Source: Chthoniobacterales bacterium (GTDB lineage: Bacteria > Verrucomicrobiota > Verrucomicrobiia > Chthoniobacterales > JACTMZ01). Taken from it: DNA of 57,641 bases. Positions 32,844 to 42,422 of the stretch are shown piece by piece (position 1 is the stretch's first letter; every line of letters starts with the position of its first letter). The position numbers and the translations under genes are program-made. The notes beneath the pieces are model-generated. The model searched no databases. It saw only the letters and a list, made by a program, of their open reading frames with translations, and was not told where the DNA came from. Location: the NCBI GenBank assembly GCA_014879535.1, contig JACSRX010000049.1, forward strand, positions 1-57,641, read 5' to 3'.

Positions 32844-34271
32844 ATGGCAACCGGATTGCTCATCCTCTTCATCCTGCTGACCGGCTATCTCGGCTGGGTG
32901 ATCAGGCGCCAGCGCCAGGCGTTCCGGACCCTGACCCGCGAATGGCGCGAACTCCAAACCGAAGAGGATCGCGTCTTTGATTTCCTGCACGGGCTGGGCG
33001 AGGCCTTCGGCGGCGGGGCCGGACGCCGCGAACTCCACCGCCTCATCGTCGAGAGTGCCGCCCGCATCCTCAACGCACACGGCGGGGCGCTCTACCTGCT
33101 CGATCGCTCGGGGGAATTCCTGGTCCCCGCGTTCATCAGCCGCACCTGCGCGCCGCTCATCGCCGTTCCGGAGCACATCCGGCAGCAGGCAACCGCCAAC
33201 CCGGTCGCGTTGGAGAGCTATCTTCGCCTGCACCCTGTGCATCCCGGGGAGGGTGCCATCGCCCGAATGTGGAAAGAAGGCGGCGCCCGACTGTTCACCT
33301 TCGCCGATTCCGAAATGACCGGCTTGGCCGCCGAAGGGCAGCAGGCCAACTCGGCGTTCATCGGCTGCCTTTCCTACCGAGACAAGACGCTGGGCGTCCT
33401 CGCCGTGGTCAACGGCCCCATGAGTTCCCCGTTCGCACCGGAAGACCTCAAGGTGTTCAAGGCCATCGCCGAACAATCCGCCTTCGCGCTTTTCAGCGAG
33501 GCCGTTTACCTGGAAGCCGGGGAGAAACGGCGCCTCGACAGCGACCTCGAGACGGCACGGGAGATCCAGAGCATCCTCCTCCCGGCCACCGCCCCCGCCA
33601 TCGAGGGCTACGAGATCGGCGGGATCAACATCCCCGCCCGGCATGTCAGCGGCGACTATTTCGATTATCTCCGGATCAACGAACACCAATGGGGCATCGC
33701 CATCGCCGATGTCTCCGGAAAAGGCATCCCGGCAGCCCTGATCACGGGCATGTGCCGCAGCCTCCTGCGGGGCGCCGTCGTCGACTCCACCTCCCCGGCC
33801 GATACCCTGCGCCGCGTGAACCGTCAGCTGTATCCGGACATCAAGGAGGACATGTTCGTCAGCATGCTTTACCTCATCGTCGACACGCGCACGAGTGATG
33901 TCACCCTCGCCCGGGCAGGGCATGACCCCCCCCTTCTCTATCGCGCCGCCGGACGCGAGATCATCCCGTTGAGCCCGCCGGGTGTGGCCGTGGGGATTGA
34001 CAGCGGCGATGTCTTCGATAGGGTCGTTGCGGACGAAACCGTCACGCTGGCACCGGGAGATGGGATACTGCTCTACACCGACGGCGCCACCGAGGCCCTC
34101 GACCAGCACGGGTCGGAGTTCGGCCTCGCACGGCTCACCCAGGCCGTGCAGGCCAATGCACCCAAGGGTGCCGCCGCGACGGTGGAAAACATCGCCGACG
34201 AGCTGCGCGAATTCGCCGGCGTTGTTCCGCAATACGACGACATCACCCTGATTTCCATCCGCAAGCTATGA
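32844..34271 (+). CDS. GAF domain-PP2C (SpoIIE/RsbU-like) serine phosphatase
   Basis: A 475-residue membrane-tethered phosphatase. Residues 4-20 form a membrane helix, about 50-210 a GAF-like sensor (GGALYLLDRSGEFLVPAF), and about 240-475 a PP2C domain of the SpoIIE/RsbU type. Metal-binding motifs are present: VSGDYFDYL, IAIADVSGKGIPAALI, GDGILLYTDGATEA and YDDITLISI. The upstream STAS protein is its natural substrate. Its stop overlaps the grpE ATG (ATGA), so the stress-signalling phosphatase is translationally coupled to the chaperone genes. Confidence 0.92.
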   Translation: MATGLLILFILLTGYLGWVIRRQRQAFRTLTREWRELQTEEDRVFDFLHGLGEAFGGGAGRRELHRLIVESAARILNAHGGALYLLDRSGEFLVPAFISRTCAPLIAVPEHIRQQATANPVALESYLRLHPVHPGEGAIARMWKEGGARLFTFADSEMTGLAAEGQQANSAFIGCLSYRDKTLGVLAVVNGPMSSPFAPEDLKVFKAIAEQSAFALFSEAVYLEAGEKRRLDSDLETAREIQSILLPATAPAIEGYEIGGINIPARHVSGDYFDYLRINEHQWGIAIADVSGKGIPAALITGMCRSLLRGAVVDSTSPADTLRRVNRQLYPDIKEDMFVSMLYLIVDTRTSDVTLARAGHDPPLLYRAAGREIIPLSPPGVAVGIDSGDVFDRVVADETVTLAPGDGILLYTDGATEALDQHGSEFGLARLTQAVQANAPKGAAATVENIADELREFAGVVPQYDDITLISIRKL

Positions 34272-34786
34272 CCAGACACCACGAACCAGACCCCAAGCCG
34301 GACACGGCCGAACCGGCGCCAGGCGCCGACGGAGGCGCGGACCTTTCCGCGGAGCTGGACAAATTCCGGGATCTCGCCCTGAGGACCGCGGCCGATTTCG
34401 ACAACTACCGCAAGCGCGCCGCCCGCGAAAAGGAGGACGCGATACGCTACGCCAACACATCACTCCTCGAGAACCTTCTGCCCCTGTTCGACAACTTCGA
34501 ACTCGGCCTCGAAGCGGCCCGGTCCGCACCGGATGCCGCGGCCATCCTGCAGGGCCTGGACATGGTCCGCCGCCAATTCCAGGATTTCCTTGCATCCGTC
34601 GGCGTCGAGGAGATCAAGACGGACAACGCCGAGTTCGACCCGAACCTGATGGAGGCCGTGGGCCACGAGCCCGACGACAAAACCCCGGAAGGGCACGTCC
34701 TGCGGCAGACGCGACGCGGCTACAAACTGCGCGACCGTCTCCTCCGTCCGGCCAGCGTTTTCGTCTCCAAAGGCCCCGCCTCGTAG
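34268..34786 (+). CDS. grpE: Nucleotide exchange factor GrpE
   Basis: A 172-residue DnaK nucleotide exchange factor. The coiled coil covers about residues 30-70 (RTAADFDNYRKRAAREKEDA), followed by ENLLPLFDNFELGL and the C-terminal beta domain (FDPNLMEAVGHEPDDKTPEG, then GYKLRDRLLRPASV). The ATG overlaps the phosphatase stop; dnaJ follows 9 bases later. No dnaK is in the window. Confidence 0.95.
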   Translation: MTRHHEPDPKPDTAEPAPGADGGADLSAELDKFRDLALRTAADFDNYRKRAAREKEDAIRYANTSLLENLLPLFDNFELGLEAARSAPDAAAILQGLDMVRRQFQDFLASVGVEEIKTDNAEFDPNLMEAVGHEPDDKTPEGHVLRQTRRGYKLRDRLLRPASVFVSKGPAS

Positions 34787-34795
34787 GGCACCCGC

Positions 34796-35929
34796 ATGTC
34801 GTCCCGCCATCGCAAGGATCCCTACGAAATCCTGGAGGTTTCCCGAAACGCCAGCGTCGAGGAGATCAAGACCTCCTACCGCAAGCTGGCCATGCGCTAC
34901 CACCCGGATCGCAACCCGGGAGACAGCGCCGCCGAGGAACAATTCAAGGAAATCTCGCAGGCTTACGACATCCTGATCGATCCCGACAAGCGTGCCGCCT
35001 ATGACCGCTACGGATATGCCGCCTTCCAAGGCGCAGGGGGTGGAGGCCGGGGCGGCTTCCACGATCCCTTCGACCTTTTCCGCGAGGTTTTCGGATCCGG
35101 AGGCGGGGGAATCTTCGAGCATTTCTTCGGCGGGGGTGCTGCGAGCGGCGAGCAAGGCCGCGGCGCCGATCTTCGCTATGACCTCGAGATCCGGCTCGAA
35201 GAGGCCGCGCGCGGCGTGGAAAAGGAGGTCGAACTTCGCAAAACGGGGCGCTGCACAACCTGCGGCGGCTCGGGGGGCGCCCCCGGCGCGAGGCTGCACA
35301 CCTGTGCAACCTGCCACGGACGCGGACAAGTCATCGCCTCGCGGGGCTTCTTCCAGGTCGCCCAGCCCTGCCCTCGCTGCCGGGGAGCGGGCGAACTGTT
35401 CGACCATCCCTGCAAGGTTTGCCACGGCGAAGGGCGCGCGGAAACCACGAGCCGGATCAAGCTCAAGATCCCGGCGGGCATTGAAGACGGGTCACGCCTG
35501 CGTTCCACCGGGAACGGCGAAGCCGGCGTGCGCGGCGCCTCCAGCGGCGACCTGTATGTGGTCATCCATGTCCGCGAGCACTCGGTCTTCTCACGCGACG
35601 GGGACGATCTCTTCTGTGAAATCCCGGTGCCCTTCGTGGCGGCCGCGCTGGGCGGAGAGGTCGATGTCCCCACCCTCGACGGGAAGGCCTCGGTGAAGGT
35701 CCCCGCCGGCACGCAAAGCGGAACCATCTTCAAGCTCCGCGGCAAAGGCATGCCGCATCTCCGCGGATCGGGCCACGGTCAGCTCCTCGTGCGCATCGCC
35801 GTCGAGGTGCCCACCAAGCTCACCGCGGATCAGCGCCGCAAACTTGCGGAGTTTGCAGAGAGCTGCGGCGAACAAAACACCCCGATCACCAAGAGTTTCC
35901 TCGAGAGAGCGAAGGAATTTTTCTCCTGA
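34796..35929 (+). CDS. dnaJ: Chaperone protein DnaJ
   Basis: A 377-residue type I DnaJ. The J domain (residues 8-72) has the HPD motif at 36-38, which stimulates DnaK ATPase. A Gly/Phe-rich region covers about 75-120. The zinc-binding domain has four CxxCxGxG repeats ([32 protein letters not shown]), and the client-binding C-terminal domain follows. Length is normal. It converges with the UDP-glucose pyrophosphorylase gene, 21 bases apart. Confidence 0.97.
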   Translation: MSSRHRKDPYEILEVSRNASVEEIKTSYRKLAMRYHPDRNPGDSAAEEQFKEISQAYDILIDPDKRAAYDRYGYAAFQGAGGGGRGGFHDPFDLFREVFGSGGGGIFEHFFGGGAASGEQGRGADLRYDLEIRLEEAARGVEKEVELRKTGRCTTCGGSGGAPGARLHTCATCHGRGQVIASRGFFQVAQPCPRCRGAGELFDHPCKVCHGEGRAETTSRIKLKIPAGIEDGSRLRSTGNGEAGVRGASSGDLYVVIHVREHSVFSRDGDDLFCEIPVPFVAAALGGEVDVPTLDGKASVKVPAGTQSGTIFKLRGKGMPHLRGSGHGQLLVRIAVEVPTKLTADQRRKLAEFAESCGEQNTPITKSFLERAKEFFS

Positions 35930-35950
35930 TCTCCGCGCGACGCGGGCGTC

Positions 35951-37354
35951 TCACGCCGATTCCGTCACGTCCCGGTAGGTGCCGCGGCGTGCACGGGCGG
36001 GCACGCCGCCGTCATTGACAAACCTCACCGCCCCCCCGCAAACCACCCCTGTCTCGAACAGCCACGGGCCGTGCACCTCGAACCGGGAACATCCGCACAA
36101 CGAAGGCGCCGCCTCGCCGAACGCCGCCTCCAACCCGGGGAGCAGCTTGTAGCAGTCGCCATCGAGCACGACCTCGGGCGGTGTGCCGCGGCAGCCGGGC
36201 GCCAGTTCGAGCCGGCGGTCGCGGGTGACCACATAGGCATCCGAGCGCAGCACCAGCAGGTCGCTTGTGGTTTTCACCGGCGAAAAGCGCGTCCTCGGCA
36301 CCAGCACCGCACCGGCCCGGGGGAAGCACTCGATCGCCGCGCCCATCGCGCTCTCCAACTGCAGAACCTTCGGTGAGCCGGGATCCCGCGGGTCCACGGT
36401 CTTGGAATTGGTGATCAGCGGCAACGGCAACGATCCGCCGTGCTCCGCCAATGCCGCCCGCAAATCGGAAACCCGGAGCCAGAGGTTGTTCGTGTTGAAA
36501 AACCGGTGCCTCGCGATGTCCTGGAAGGTCTCCATGTCCTCCGCCGGGCACTGCGCCACCTCGCGCAGCACGAGCCGCCCGTCGGACATCCGCCGTGCCA
36601 GATGTCCGCCCTTCCGGTCCGAGGAGGTGCGCTCCGCGACCTCCATGAGGAACGACAGGCCGCTTCCTGCGAAGTAGGCGAGAAGTCCCGGATCCGCCGT
36701 GGCCCCGAGATTGTCGCTGTTCGAGACGAACAGATACTCCACACCATCTGCAGCCAATTGGTCGAGCAGGCCGGATCCGGAAAGCGCGGCATAAAGGTCG
36801 CCATGCCCGGGGGGACACCATTCCATGTCGGGAGCGGCGGCCCATTCCACAGGCTCCAGGGAATCGGCCAGAATTTTCGGAACCTTGTTCTGAAGGAAGT
36901 CCAGCGCCCCTCCGGACGCCAGTTCGGGATATTTCGCCAGGAACGACACGGTATCCGCCGACGTGCTGAAACTGTCCATCAGCAGGAACTTCGGCCCGCG
37001 GGTGCCATGCGTCTCCCGCATCCAAAGAATCTGCTGCGCGATCAAATCGAGAAAGGTCAACCCGTCCTTCACGCGGATGAGCGACTTCGCCCTCTCGAGC
37101 CCCATCCCTGTGCCGAGGCCGCCGTTGAGTTTGATGACACAAAGCCTGTCGAGAAATGATGGAGCCGGGGACGCGGAGGCGGCATCGGCCAATGCGGGAA
37201 TCCCCCCGGCGGATTCAAGGCCGGCCTCGGGCATCAACCCCGTCTCCCCCGATGCCGTCTGCCGCCAGGCGCGCTCGAAACTTGAAACGGCGGCGCCGGA
37301 CAGCCCCGCCTCCCGCATCTTCCGCAGCGCCAGTTCCAATCCCCGTTCGTTCAC
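35951..37354 (-). CDS. UTP--glucose-1-phosphate uridylyltransferase, eukaryotic (UDPGP) type
   Basis: A 467-residue enzyme that makes UDP-glucose from glucose-1-phosphate and UTP. It belongs to the UDPGP (UGP2-like) family and not to bacterial GalU: KLNGGLGTGMGLERAKSLI is the nucleotide-binding loop, followed by NSDNLGATADPGLL and FFNTNNLWLRVSDL. The start is a GTG at 37354, 7 bases after the aspS stop, so it is the last gene of a hisS-aspS-UGPase unit. This type is not rare in Verrucomicrobiota and Planctomycetota. Confidence 0.92.
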   Translation of the reverse strand: MNERGLELALRKMREAGLSGAAVSSFERAWRQTASGETGLMPEAGLESAGGIPALADAASASPAPSFLDRLCVIKLNGGLGTGMGLERAKSLIRVKDGLTFLDLIAQQILWMRETHGTRGPKFLLMDSFSTSADTVSFLAKYPELASGGALDFLQNKVPKILADSLEPVEWAAAPDMEWCPPGHGDLYAALSGSGLLDQLAADGVEYLFVSNSDNLGATADPGLLAYFAGSGLSFLMEVAERTSSDRKGGHLARRMSDGRLVLREVAQCPAEDMETFQDIARHRFFNTNNLWLRVSDLRAALAEHGGSLPLPLITNSKTVDPRDPGSPKVLQLESAMGAAIECFPRAGAVLVPRTRFSPVKTTSDLLVLRSDAYVVTRDRRLELAPGCRGTPPEVVLDGDCYKLLPGLEAAFGEAAPSLCGCSRFEVHGPWLFETGVVCGGAVRFVNDGGVPARARRGTYRDVTESA

Positions 37355-37361
37355 GGCAAAC

Positions 37362-39131
37362 TCAGGCCTTCTTGGTGCTGGCGATGTAAAGCTCCCGAAG
37401 CTGCCGGAAATCCACGGCCGACGGCGAGGCCGTCATGAGCTCGACGCCGCGGTTGTTTTTCGGGAAGGCAATCACATCGCGGATCGATTCCGCATGGGCA
37501 AGCAGCATGACCAGGCGGTCGAGGCCGAGGGCGATCCCGCCATGGGGGGGCGCGCCGAAGCGGAACGCCTTGAGCAGATGGCCGAACATGGAGGCCTGCT
37601 GATCCTCGCCGACGCCCAACACGCTGAACATTTTCGCCTGAAGATCCGCCTCATGGATCCGGATGCTGCCGCCGCCGATTTCCACGCCGTTGAGCACGAT
37701 GTCGTAGGCCTCGGCCCGCACATCCGCATGCCTCTCCTCGTCGAGCAGTGCGACATCCCCGGCCTTGGGCCGGGTGAACGGATGGTGCACCGCATTCCAT
37801 TTCTGCTCCTCCTCGCTCCAGGCGAGCAGGGGAAAATCGACCACCCAGAGGAAATCCAGACGCCGCGGATCGTGCGTGATGCCGAGGATCTCCACCGCGC
37901 GCAGGCGGACGCGCCCGAGCACCTCGCAGACGATGTCCCGGCGATCGGCCCCGAAAAGAACGAGGTCTCCCTCCTCGATGGAAAGACGCTCCCGGAGGGC
38001 GGCCTTCTCCGCCTCGGTGAAAAATTTGACGATCGGCGACTTCCATTCGCCGTTCTCGCATTTGATGAAAGCCAGCCCCTTGGCCCCGAATTGTTTCGCC
38101 ATCCCGGTCAGCTCCTCGATCTGCCCGGTGGTGATCTTGGCCAACCCCTTGGCATTGAGGGCGCGGACAACTCCCCCGCCATCGAGCGCACCGCGGAACA
38201 CCTTGAACTCCGTGCCGGCGAAGATGTCCCCGACATCCACGATTTCCTGCGCGTAACGCGTGTCGGGTTTGTCGCTGCCGAAACGGTCCATGGCCTCGCG
38301 GTAGGTCATGCGGGGGAAGGGAGTCGCGATCTCCACACCCCATGCCTCGCGGAACACGGCGACGAACATCCTCTCGATCAGGGCGAAAATGTCCTCCGCC
38401 GTGATGAAGCTCATCTCGATGTCCGCCTGGGTGAATTCCGGCTGCCTGTCGGCCCGCAGGTCCTCGTCGCGGAAGCAGCGTGCGATCTGGAAATACTTCT
38501 CCACCCCCGCGGCCATCAGCAACTGCTTGTATTGCTGGGGGGCCTGCGGCAGCGCGTAGAACGAGCCAGGATTCAACCGGCTGGGCACGAGAAAATCCCT
38601 CGCCCCCTCGGGTGTGCTCTTGCTGAGGATCGGCGTTTCGATCTCCCAGAATCCGTCGGCATCGAGCACGTCCCGGACCGTCTTGATGACCCGGTGGCGC
38701 AGGCGGAGGTTGGAGGCCATGGCCGGACGCCTCAGGTCGAGATAGCGGTGGGTGAGGCGCAAGTCCTCGTTGGCAATCTGCTCGTCGAGCGGGAATGGAA
38801 GCACCTCGGCCTTGTTGAGGACGACAATCTCGTCGGCAACGATCTCCACGTCGCCGGTCGCAAGCTTGGAGTTTTCGGTTCCCTCCAGGCGACGCGCCAC
38901 CGTGCCGGAGACCTTGATCACATCCTCGTCACGCAGCCCGTGCGCAGCTTCGGCCACGGCGGGATGTTCCTCGGGGCGGAAAACCACCTGCGTGATGCCT
39001 TCCCTGTCACGGAGATCGACGAAAACAACCCCCCCGTGATCGCGCCGCGATCCGACCCATCCGGCCAGTGTCACCCGGCTGCCGATATCCCCCGCGCGCA
39101 GAGCCGCGCACGTATGCGTCCGAAATTTCAT
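37362..39131 (-). CDS. aspS: Aspartate--tRNA ligase
   Basis: A 589-residue class II synthetase of the bacterial type. The N-terminal OB-fold anticodon-binding domain begins MKFRTHTCAALRAGDIGSRV. The catalytic core has RFWEIETPILSKSTPEGARD-like motif 1 text (here FWEIETPILSKSTPEGARDF), RCFRDEDLRADRQPEFTQAD as motif 2 and GIALGLDRLVMLL as motif 3, and a GAD insertion lies between motifs 2 and 3. Whether it also charges tRNA-Asn cannot be told; no gatCAB is in view. The ATG at 39131 overlaps the hisS stop (ATGA). Confidence 0.97.
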   Translation of the reverse strand: MKFRTHTCAALRAGDIGSRVTLAGWVGSRRDHGGVVFVDLRDREGITQVVFRPEEHPAVAEAAHGLRDEDVIKVSGTVARRLEGTENSKLATGDVEIVADEIVVLNKAEVLPFPLDEQIANEDLRLTHRYLDLRRPAMASNLRLRHRVIKTVRDVLDADGFWEIETPILSKSTPEGARDFLVPSRLNPGSFYALPQAPQQYKQLLMAAGVEKYFQIARCFRDEDLRADRQPEFTQADIEMSFITAEDIFALIERMFVAVFREAWGVEIATPFPRMTYREAMDRFGSDKPDTRYAQEIVDVGDIFAGTEFKVFRGALDGGGVVRALNAKGLAKITTGQIEELTGMAKQFGAKGLAFIKCENGEWKSPIVKFFTEAEKAALRERLSIEEGDLVLFGADRRDIVCEVLGRVRLRAVEILGITHDPRRLDFLWVVDFPLLAWSEEEQKWNAVHHPFTRPKAGDVALLDEERHADVRAEAYDIVLNGVEIGGGSIRIHEADLQAKMFSVLGVGEDQQASMFGHLLKAFRFGAPPHGGIALGLDRLVMLLAHAESIRDVIAFPKNNRGVELMTASPSAVDFRQLRELYIASTKKA

Positions 39132-40390
39132 GGCGCGGGAGTCTGGAGATTTGCCGCCCAATCGGCAAGCGCCGCTTGGGCCAGCTCGGATTCCATGCGG
39201 GTTTTCAGGTCCTTGACCCTCAGCCGTGGCCACTCCTGCCCGACAATGATCGCCACTGGCGCGCCGGAAGCATCCGCGTCCTTGAACTGGCGTCCGACCT
39301 TGTCTGCCGTGAGCGGATAATCCACCCTCCGGCCCGTCGCGCGCAGCAACTGCACCACGCCGAGGGCCTCCGCACGCCGCGCTTCATCCGCCACCACGAC
39401 AAAAACATCGCAGGCCAAGTCGGCCTTCACGGAGGAATCCATCCGTGATTTGGCGTCCGGACGCTCCCCGAGCAGGTCCCCGAGCACCACATCCCCCATC
39501 CCGAACCCGATGGCCGGAAGATTCACCTTGCCCCCGCTCAGGTCGGAGAGCAACCGGTCGAATCGGCCGCCGCCTGCAACCGCACGGTTCTCTTGGCGGC
39601 GGTCGAAGACCTCGAAAACAAGCCCCGTGTAGTAGGCCAAGCCGCGCACGATCCGGAGGTCGAGCACGCAGAAATCCTCCAGGCCGCGCGCCGCGAGGTT
39701 CCTCTGGAGTCTTCCGAAAAACTCCGGTTTGGCCTCCGCGAGGAACGTCTCGATCCCCCCGAGCGTGAGTCCGAAAGGGGAGAGCTTTGCTTCGAGCACC
39801 TCCCGGGGTTCGCGCTCCAGTTTGTCGATCACCGCAAGCGCCTCCCGCGCCTGCGCCTCATCTTTCACCCCCCTCTCTGCCAGAAAATCCATCCACACCC
39901 GGCGGTCACTCACGCGCACGACGATGTCGTCCGACGTGAGCCCGAAGGCCCGCAGCGTCTCGATGAGCAAGGCGAGCATTTCGGCGTCGGCCTCCGGCGA
40001 GTCATCCCCGACCAGATCGCAGTTGAATTGGAGGAACTCCCGCAGACGCCCCTTCTGCTGCTTTTCATAGCGGAAAAACGGCGCGATGCTGAACCACCGG
40101 ATCGGTTTGCGGAACTCGCGCGCCTTGGCGATCAGCATGCGGGCGACGGTCGGGGTCATTTCCGGACGCAGTGCAACCTCGCGGTCCCCCTTGTCGGTGA
40201 ACGAGAACAACTGCCCGAGGATCTCGCCCCCGCTGTTCTTCTTGCGGTAAAGATCCAGGGATTCGAGTGTCGGCCCGTCGTATTCGGAAAACCCGAAGGT
40301 CCGCGCCACGCGGCGCCATGTGCCGGTGATGTAATTGCGGCGCGCGCAATCCTCCGGGAAAAAATCGCGGAATCCTGGCAACGTGCGCAT
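39128..40390 (-). CDS. hisS: Histidine--tRNA ligase
   Basis: A 420-residue class II synthetase. Motif 1 begins PGFRDFFPEDCARRNYI; motif 2 is FRYEKQQKGRLREFLQFNCD; the histidine-specific signature is LRIVRGLAYYTG, and GGGRFDRLLSDL is motif 3-adjacent. The C-terminal anticodon-binding domain follows (about 325-420). It heads the hisS-aspS-UGPase unit and is divergent from recF, with 99 bases between the two start codons. Confidence 0.96.
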   Translation of the reverse strand: MRTLPGFRDFFPEDCARRNYITGTWRRVARTFGFSEYDGPTLESLDLYRKKNSGGEILGQLFSFTDKGDREVALRPEMTPTVARMLIAKAREFRKPIRWFSIAPFFRYEKQQKGRLREFLQFNCDLVGDDSPEADAEMLALLIETLRAFGLTSDDIVVRVSDRRVWMDFLAERGVKDEAQAREALAVIDKLEREPREVLEAKLSPFGLTLGGIETFLAEAKPEFFGRLQRNLAARGLEDFCVLDLRIVRGLAYYTGLVFEVFDRRQENRAVAGGGRFDRLLSDLSGGKVNLPAIGFGMGDVVLGDLLGERPDAKSRMDSSVKADLACDVFVVVADEARRAEALGVVQLLRATGRRVDYPLTADKVGRQFKDADASGAPVAIIVGQEWPRLRVKDLKTRMESELAQAALADWAANLQTPAP

Positions 40391-40489
40391 AAGGCGTCCA
40401 TGTTGAGGCGGGGGGCATCCGGCTTCAATTAATCATTGGTGCCTATTGGCTTTTCCCGCGGAAAACGGAAAACTGCAGGGCAAGCGTCC

Positions 40490-41548
40490 ATGGTCGTCCA
40501 ATCCCTCACGCTCCACGATTTCCGCTGTTTTGCCCGGGCCGAGTTCCATCCCGCGCCGGGGCTCAACCTCCTGTCCGCCCCGAATGCCAGCGGCAAATCC
40601 TCGCTCCTCGAAGCGATCTGCGTCCTGCTCCGGCTCCAGTCCCCGCGTGCGGGATCATTGGCCGAAGCGGTGCGGCATGGCCGCGCCGGCTTTTCCGTGG
40701 CCGGCCGGGCGAACGACCGCGCCTTGGCATGCCACCTTTCCAGGAAGGAAGGCCGGAAGCTTTTCCTCGACGGCCTTGCAAGGCAGAAGTCCGACGACTA
40801 CCTCGGCTTGGGCTTGGTGTCGTTCTTTTCCAATGAGGACATGGAGTTGGTCCGCGGCACCTCGTCCAAGCGCCGCCGCTACCTCGATTTCCTCGGCAGC
40901 CAATGTGATGCCGGATACCTGAAGAATCTGCGCTCCTACGAACGCGCCCTGCGGTCGCGCAACTTCCTCCTCAAGGAGGGCCCGCACCGCGGTCGCGAGC
41001 TCGCCGCCTACGACGCCCCGCTGATCACCGCCGGGGAATACCTGGCCCGCGTGCGTGGCATGCTTTGTGCGGAATTGGCACCCCTCGTGGCCGACGCCGC
41101 ACGCGCCATCAGCCCGCGGGGAGAGGATGTCACCCTGCAATACGCCCCCTCCGGAACCCCGGATCTTGCCGCCGCCCTTGCTTCCGCCGCCCCCGAGGAG
41201 CGCCGCCTCCGCCAGACCGTCGTCGGCCCGCACCGGGATGATGTTTCCCTGCATCTGGAGGGCGCGGAGGCCGGGATTTTCGCCAGCGAGGGTCAACAGC
41301 GCACCCTGGTGCTCGCGCTGCGTCTCGCCCAAGCCTCGCTCATCCGGGCCCGGCGGGGAACACCCCCCGTCTACCTGCTCGACGACATTTTCGGGGAACT
41401 CGACACCGAGCGCCGCCGCCGCCTGCTGGCAGCCCTCCCCCAAGATGCCCAATGCATCCTCACCACCACCACATGGCAATGGCTGGAAAGCGCCGGGGAC
41501 GCCATGCAGTGGGCCATTCTTGACGGAGCAATCATCCCCGCATCCTGA
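40490..41548 (+). CDS. recF: DNA replication and repair protein RecF
   Basis: A 352-residue SMC-like ABC ATPase that loads RecA at single-strand gaps. The ATG at 40490 gives VVQSLTLHDFRCFARAEF, the usual start. Walker A is APNASGKSS at 30-38, the signature motif is ASEGQQRTLVLALRLAQ, and Walker B is VYLLDDIFGELD. Length is near the usual 360. It stands apart from dnaA, dnaN and gyrB, which often neighbour it in other phyla. Confidence 0.95.
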   Translation: MVVQSLTLHDFRCFARAEFHPAPGLNLLSAPNASGKSSLLEAICVLLRLQSPRAGSLAEAVRHGRAGFSVAGRANDRALACHLSRKEGRKLFLDGLARQKSDDYLGLGLVSFFSNEDMELVRGTSSKRRRYLDFLGSQCDAGYLKNLRSYERALRSRNFLLKEGPHRGRELAAYDAPLITAGEYLARVRGMLCAELAPLVADAARAISPRGEDVTLQYAPSGTPDLAAALASAAPEERRLRQTVVGPHRDDVSLHLEGAEAGIFASEGQQRTLVLALRLAQASLIRARRGTPPVYLLDDIFGELDTERRRRLLAALPQDAQCILTTTTWQWLESAGDAMQWAILDGAIIPAS

Positions 41549-41581
41549 GCCGCAGGGACGCGTCCGTGCGGGAATGGGCGA

Positions 41582-41722
41582 CTATTCGACGGACTTCGGC
41601 AGGTTTTCCCGCTTGATGCGGAACACCCACGCTCCCTGATCCTGCGTGCTGGAAACTTCGGCCGGCAACGGATCGATCACCGCCGTGTCCCGTCCGGCCC
41701 AACGCACGAACGGAAGCGACAT
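41582..41722 (-). CDS. Doubtful 46-residue ORF, possible gene remnant
   Basis: The space between recF and bioD holds a short minus-strand frame from the ATG at 41722 to 41582. The product (SLPFVRWAGRDTAVIDPLP ... GAWVFRIKRENLPKSVE) has ordinary amino-acid composition and reads like the end of a folded protein. The frame continues upstream into bioD without a better start. It may be a small real gene, the tail of an eroded one, or chance. Confidence 0.25.
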   Translation of the reverse strand: MSLPFVRWAGRDTAVIDPLPAEVSSTQDQGAWVFRIKRENLPKSVE

Positions 41723-41786
41723 GGTCCTCGTGCCTCCCACCACGGGCTCGATGGTGAAGGCGTCGCAGCCCCCTCCATCGCCGGCG

Positions 41787-42422
41787 TCAGCGGCGCAGGA
41801 AATTGAGCGGCAGTTGCACCTGCTTCGCCGCGGCGGGAACCTGCAGCAGGAGCGGCTGGCCGAGGATGTCCGCCAGCATCTGCGCATTGGTGCTGGAAGC
41901 CGGGTCGGTCCCGCCATCCATGTCATTGAGGATCACCCCGGCCAGATCCAACCCGCAGGCGCGCACGCTCTCCACGGTGAGGAGCGTGTGGTTGAGCACG
42001 CCAAGCCTGTTGCGGGCCACGATGACAACCGGCCAGCCCAACTGCGCCGCGAAATCCGCGGTGGTGTAGCCGGAACGCAGGGGCACCATCCAGCCGCCAG
42101 CCCCCTCGCAGAGCACGTTGTCGTGACGGTAGGCCAGCAGCCGCATGGCGGCGATCGCCTCGTCGTAATCCGGATCCTTCTCCCCGAACAGCGCGGAGGC
42201 CTGCGGTGCCGCCGCGGTCTTGAACCAGATCGGGTTCAGCGCGTGAAGCGGTTCCGCTTCCCCGCTCGACGCCGAGAGGATCTCCACGTCCTCGCGCGAC
42301 CCGCAGCAGATCGGTTTGGCCCCGATGGTGTCCAGGCCGACCGAGCGGCCCGCACGGACGAGCAATGACGTGACGAATGTTTTCCCGCAACCGGTGTCTG
42401 TTCCTGTGATGAAATAGTTCAT
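41787..42422 (-). CDS. bioD: Dethiobiotin synthetase
   Basis: A 211-residue enzyme that forms dethiobiotin from 7,8-diaminopelargonate, CO2 and ATP, the next-to-last step of biotin synthesis. The P-loop GTDTGCGKT lies at 7-15, followed by CEGAGGWMVPL and VIVARNRLGVLNHTLLTVE. Other biotin genes are absent here. The ATG at 42422 overlaps the rsmE stop (ATGA), so it is coupled to rsmE. Confidence 0.94.
   Translation of the reverse strand: MNYFITGTDTGCGKTFVTSLLVRAGRSVGLDTIGAKPICCGSREDVEILSASSGEAEPLHALNPIWFKTAAAPQASALFGEKDPDYDEAIAAMRLLAYRHDNVLCEGAGGWMVPLRSGYTTADFAAQLGWPVVIVARNRLGVLNHTLLTVESVRACGLDLAGVILNDMDGGTDPASSTNAQMLADILGQPLLLQVPAAAKQVQLPLNFLRR

Noticed and set aside
32364-34232. Long open frame (622 codons) antisense to the STAS and PP2C genes
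   Set aside because: High GC leaves antisense frames open. The plus strand has clear STAS, GAF and PP2C motifs; the antisense product has none and is low-complexity.
35930-35950. Bidirectional terminator between dnaJ and UGPase
   Set aside because: The 21-base gap has a weak CGCG repeat but no stable hairpin followed by a T-run.
36963-39320. Open plus-strand frame of 785 codons across UGPase and aspS
   Set aside because: It runs antisense to two well-identified enzymes and shows no motif.
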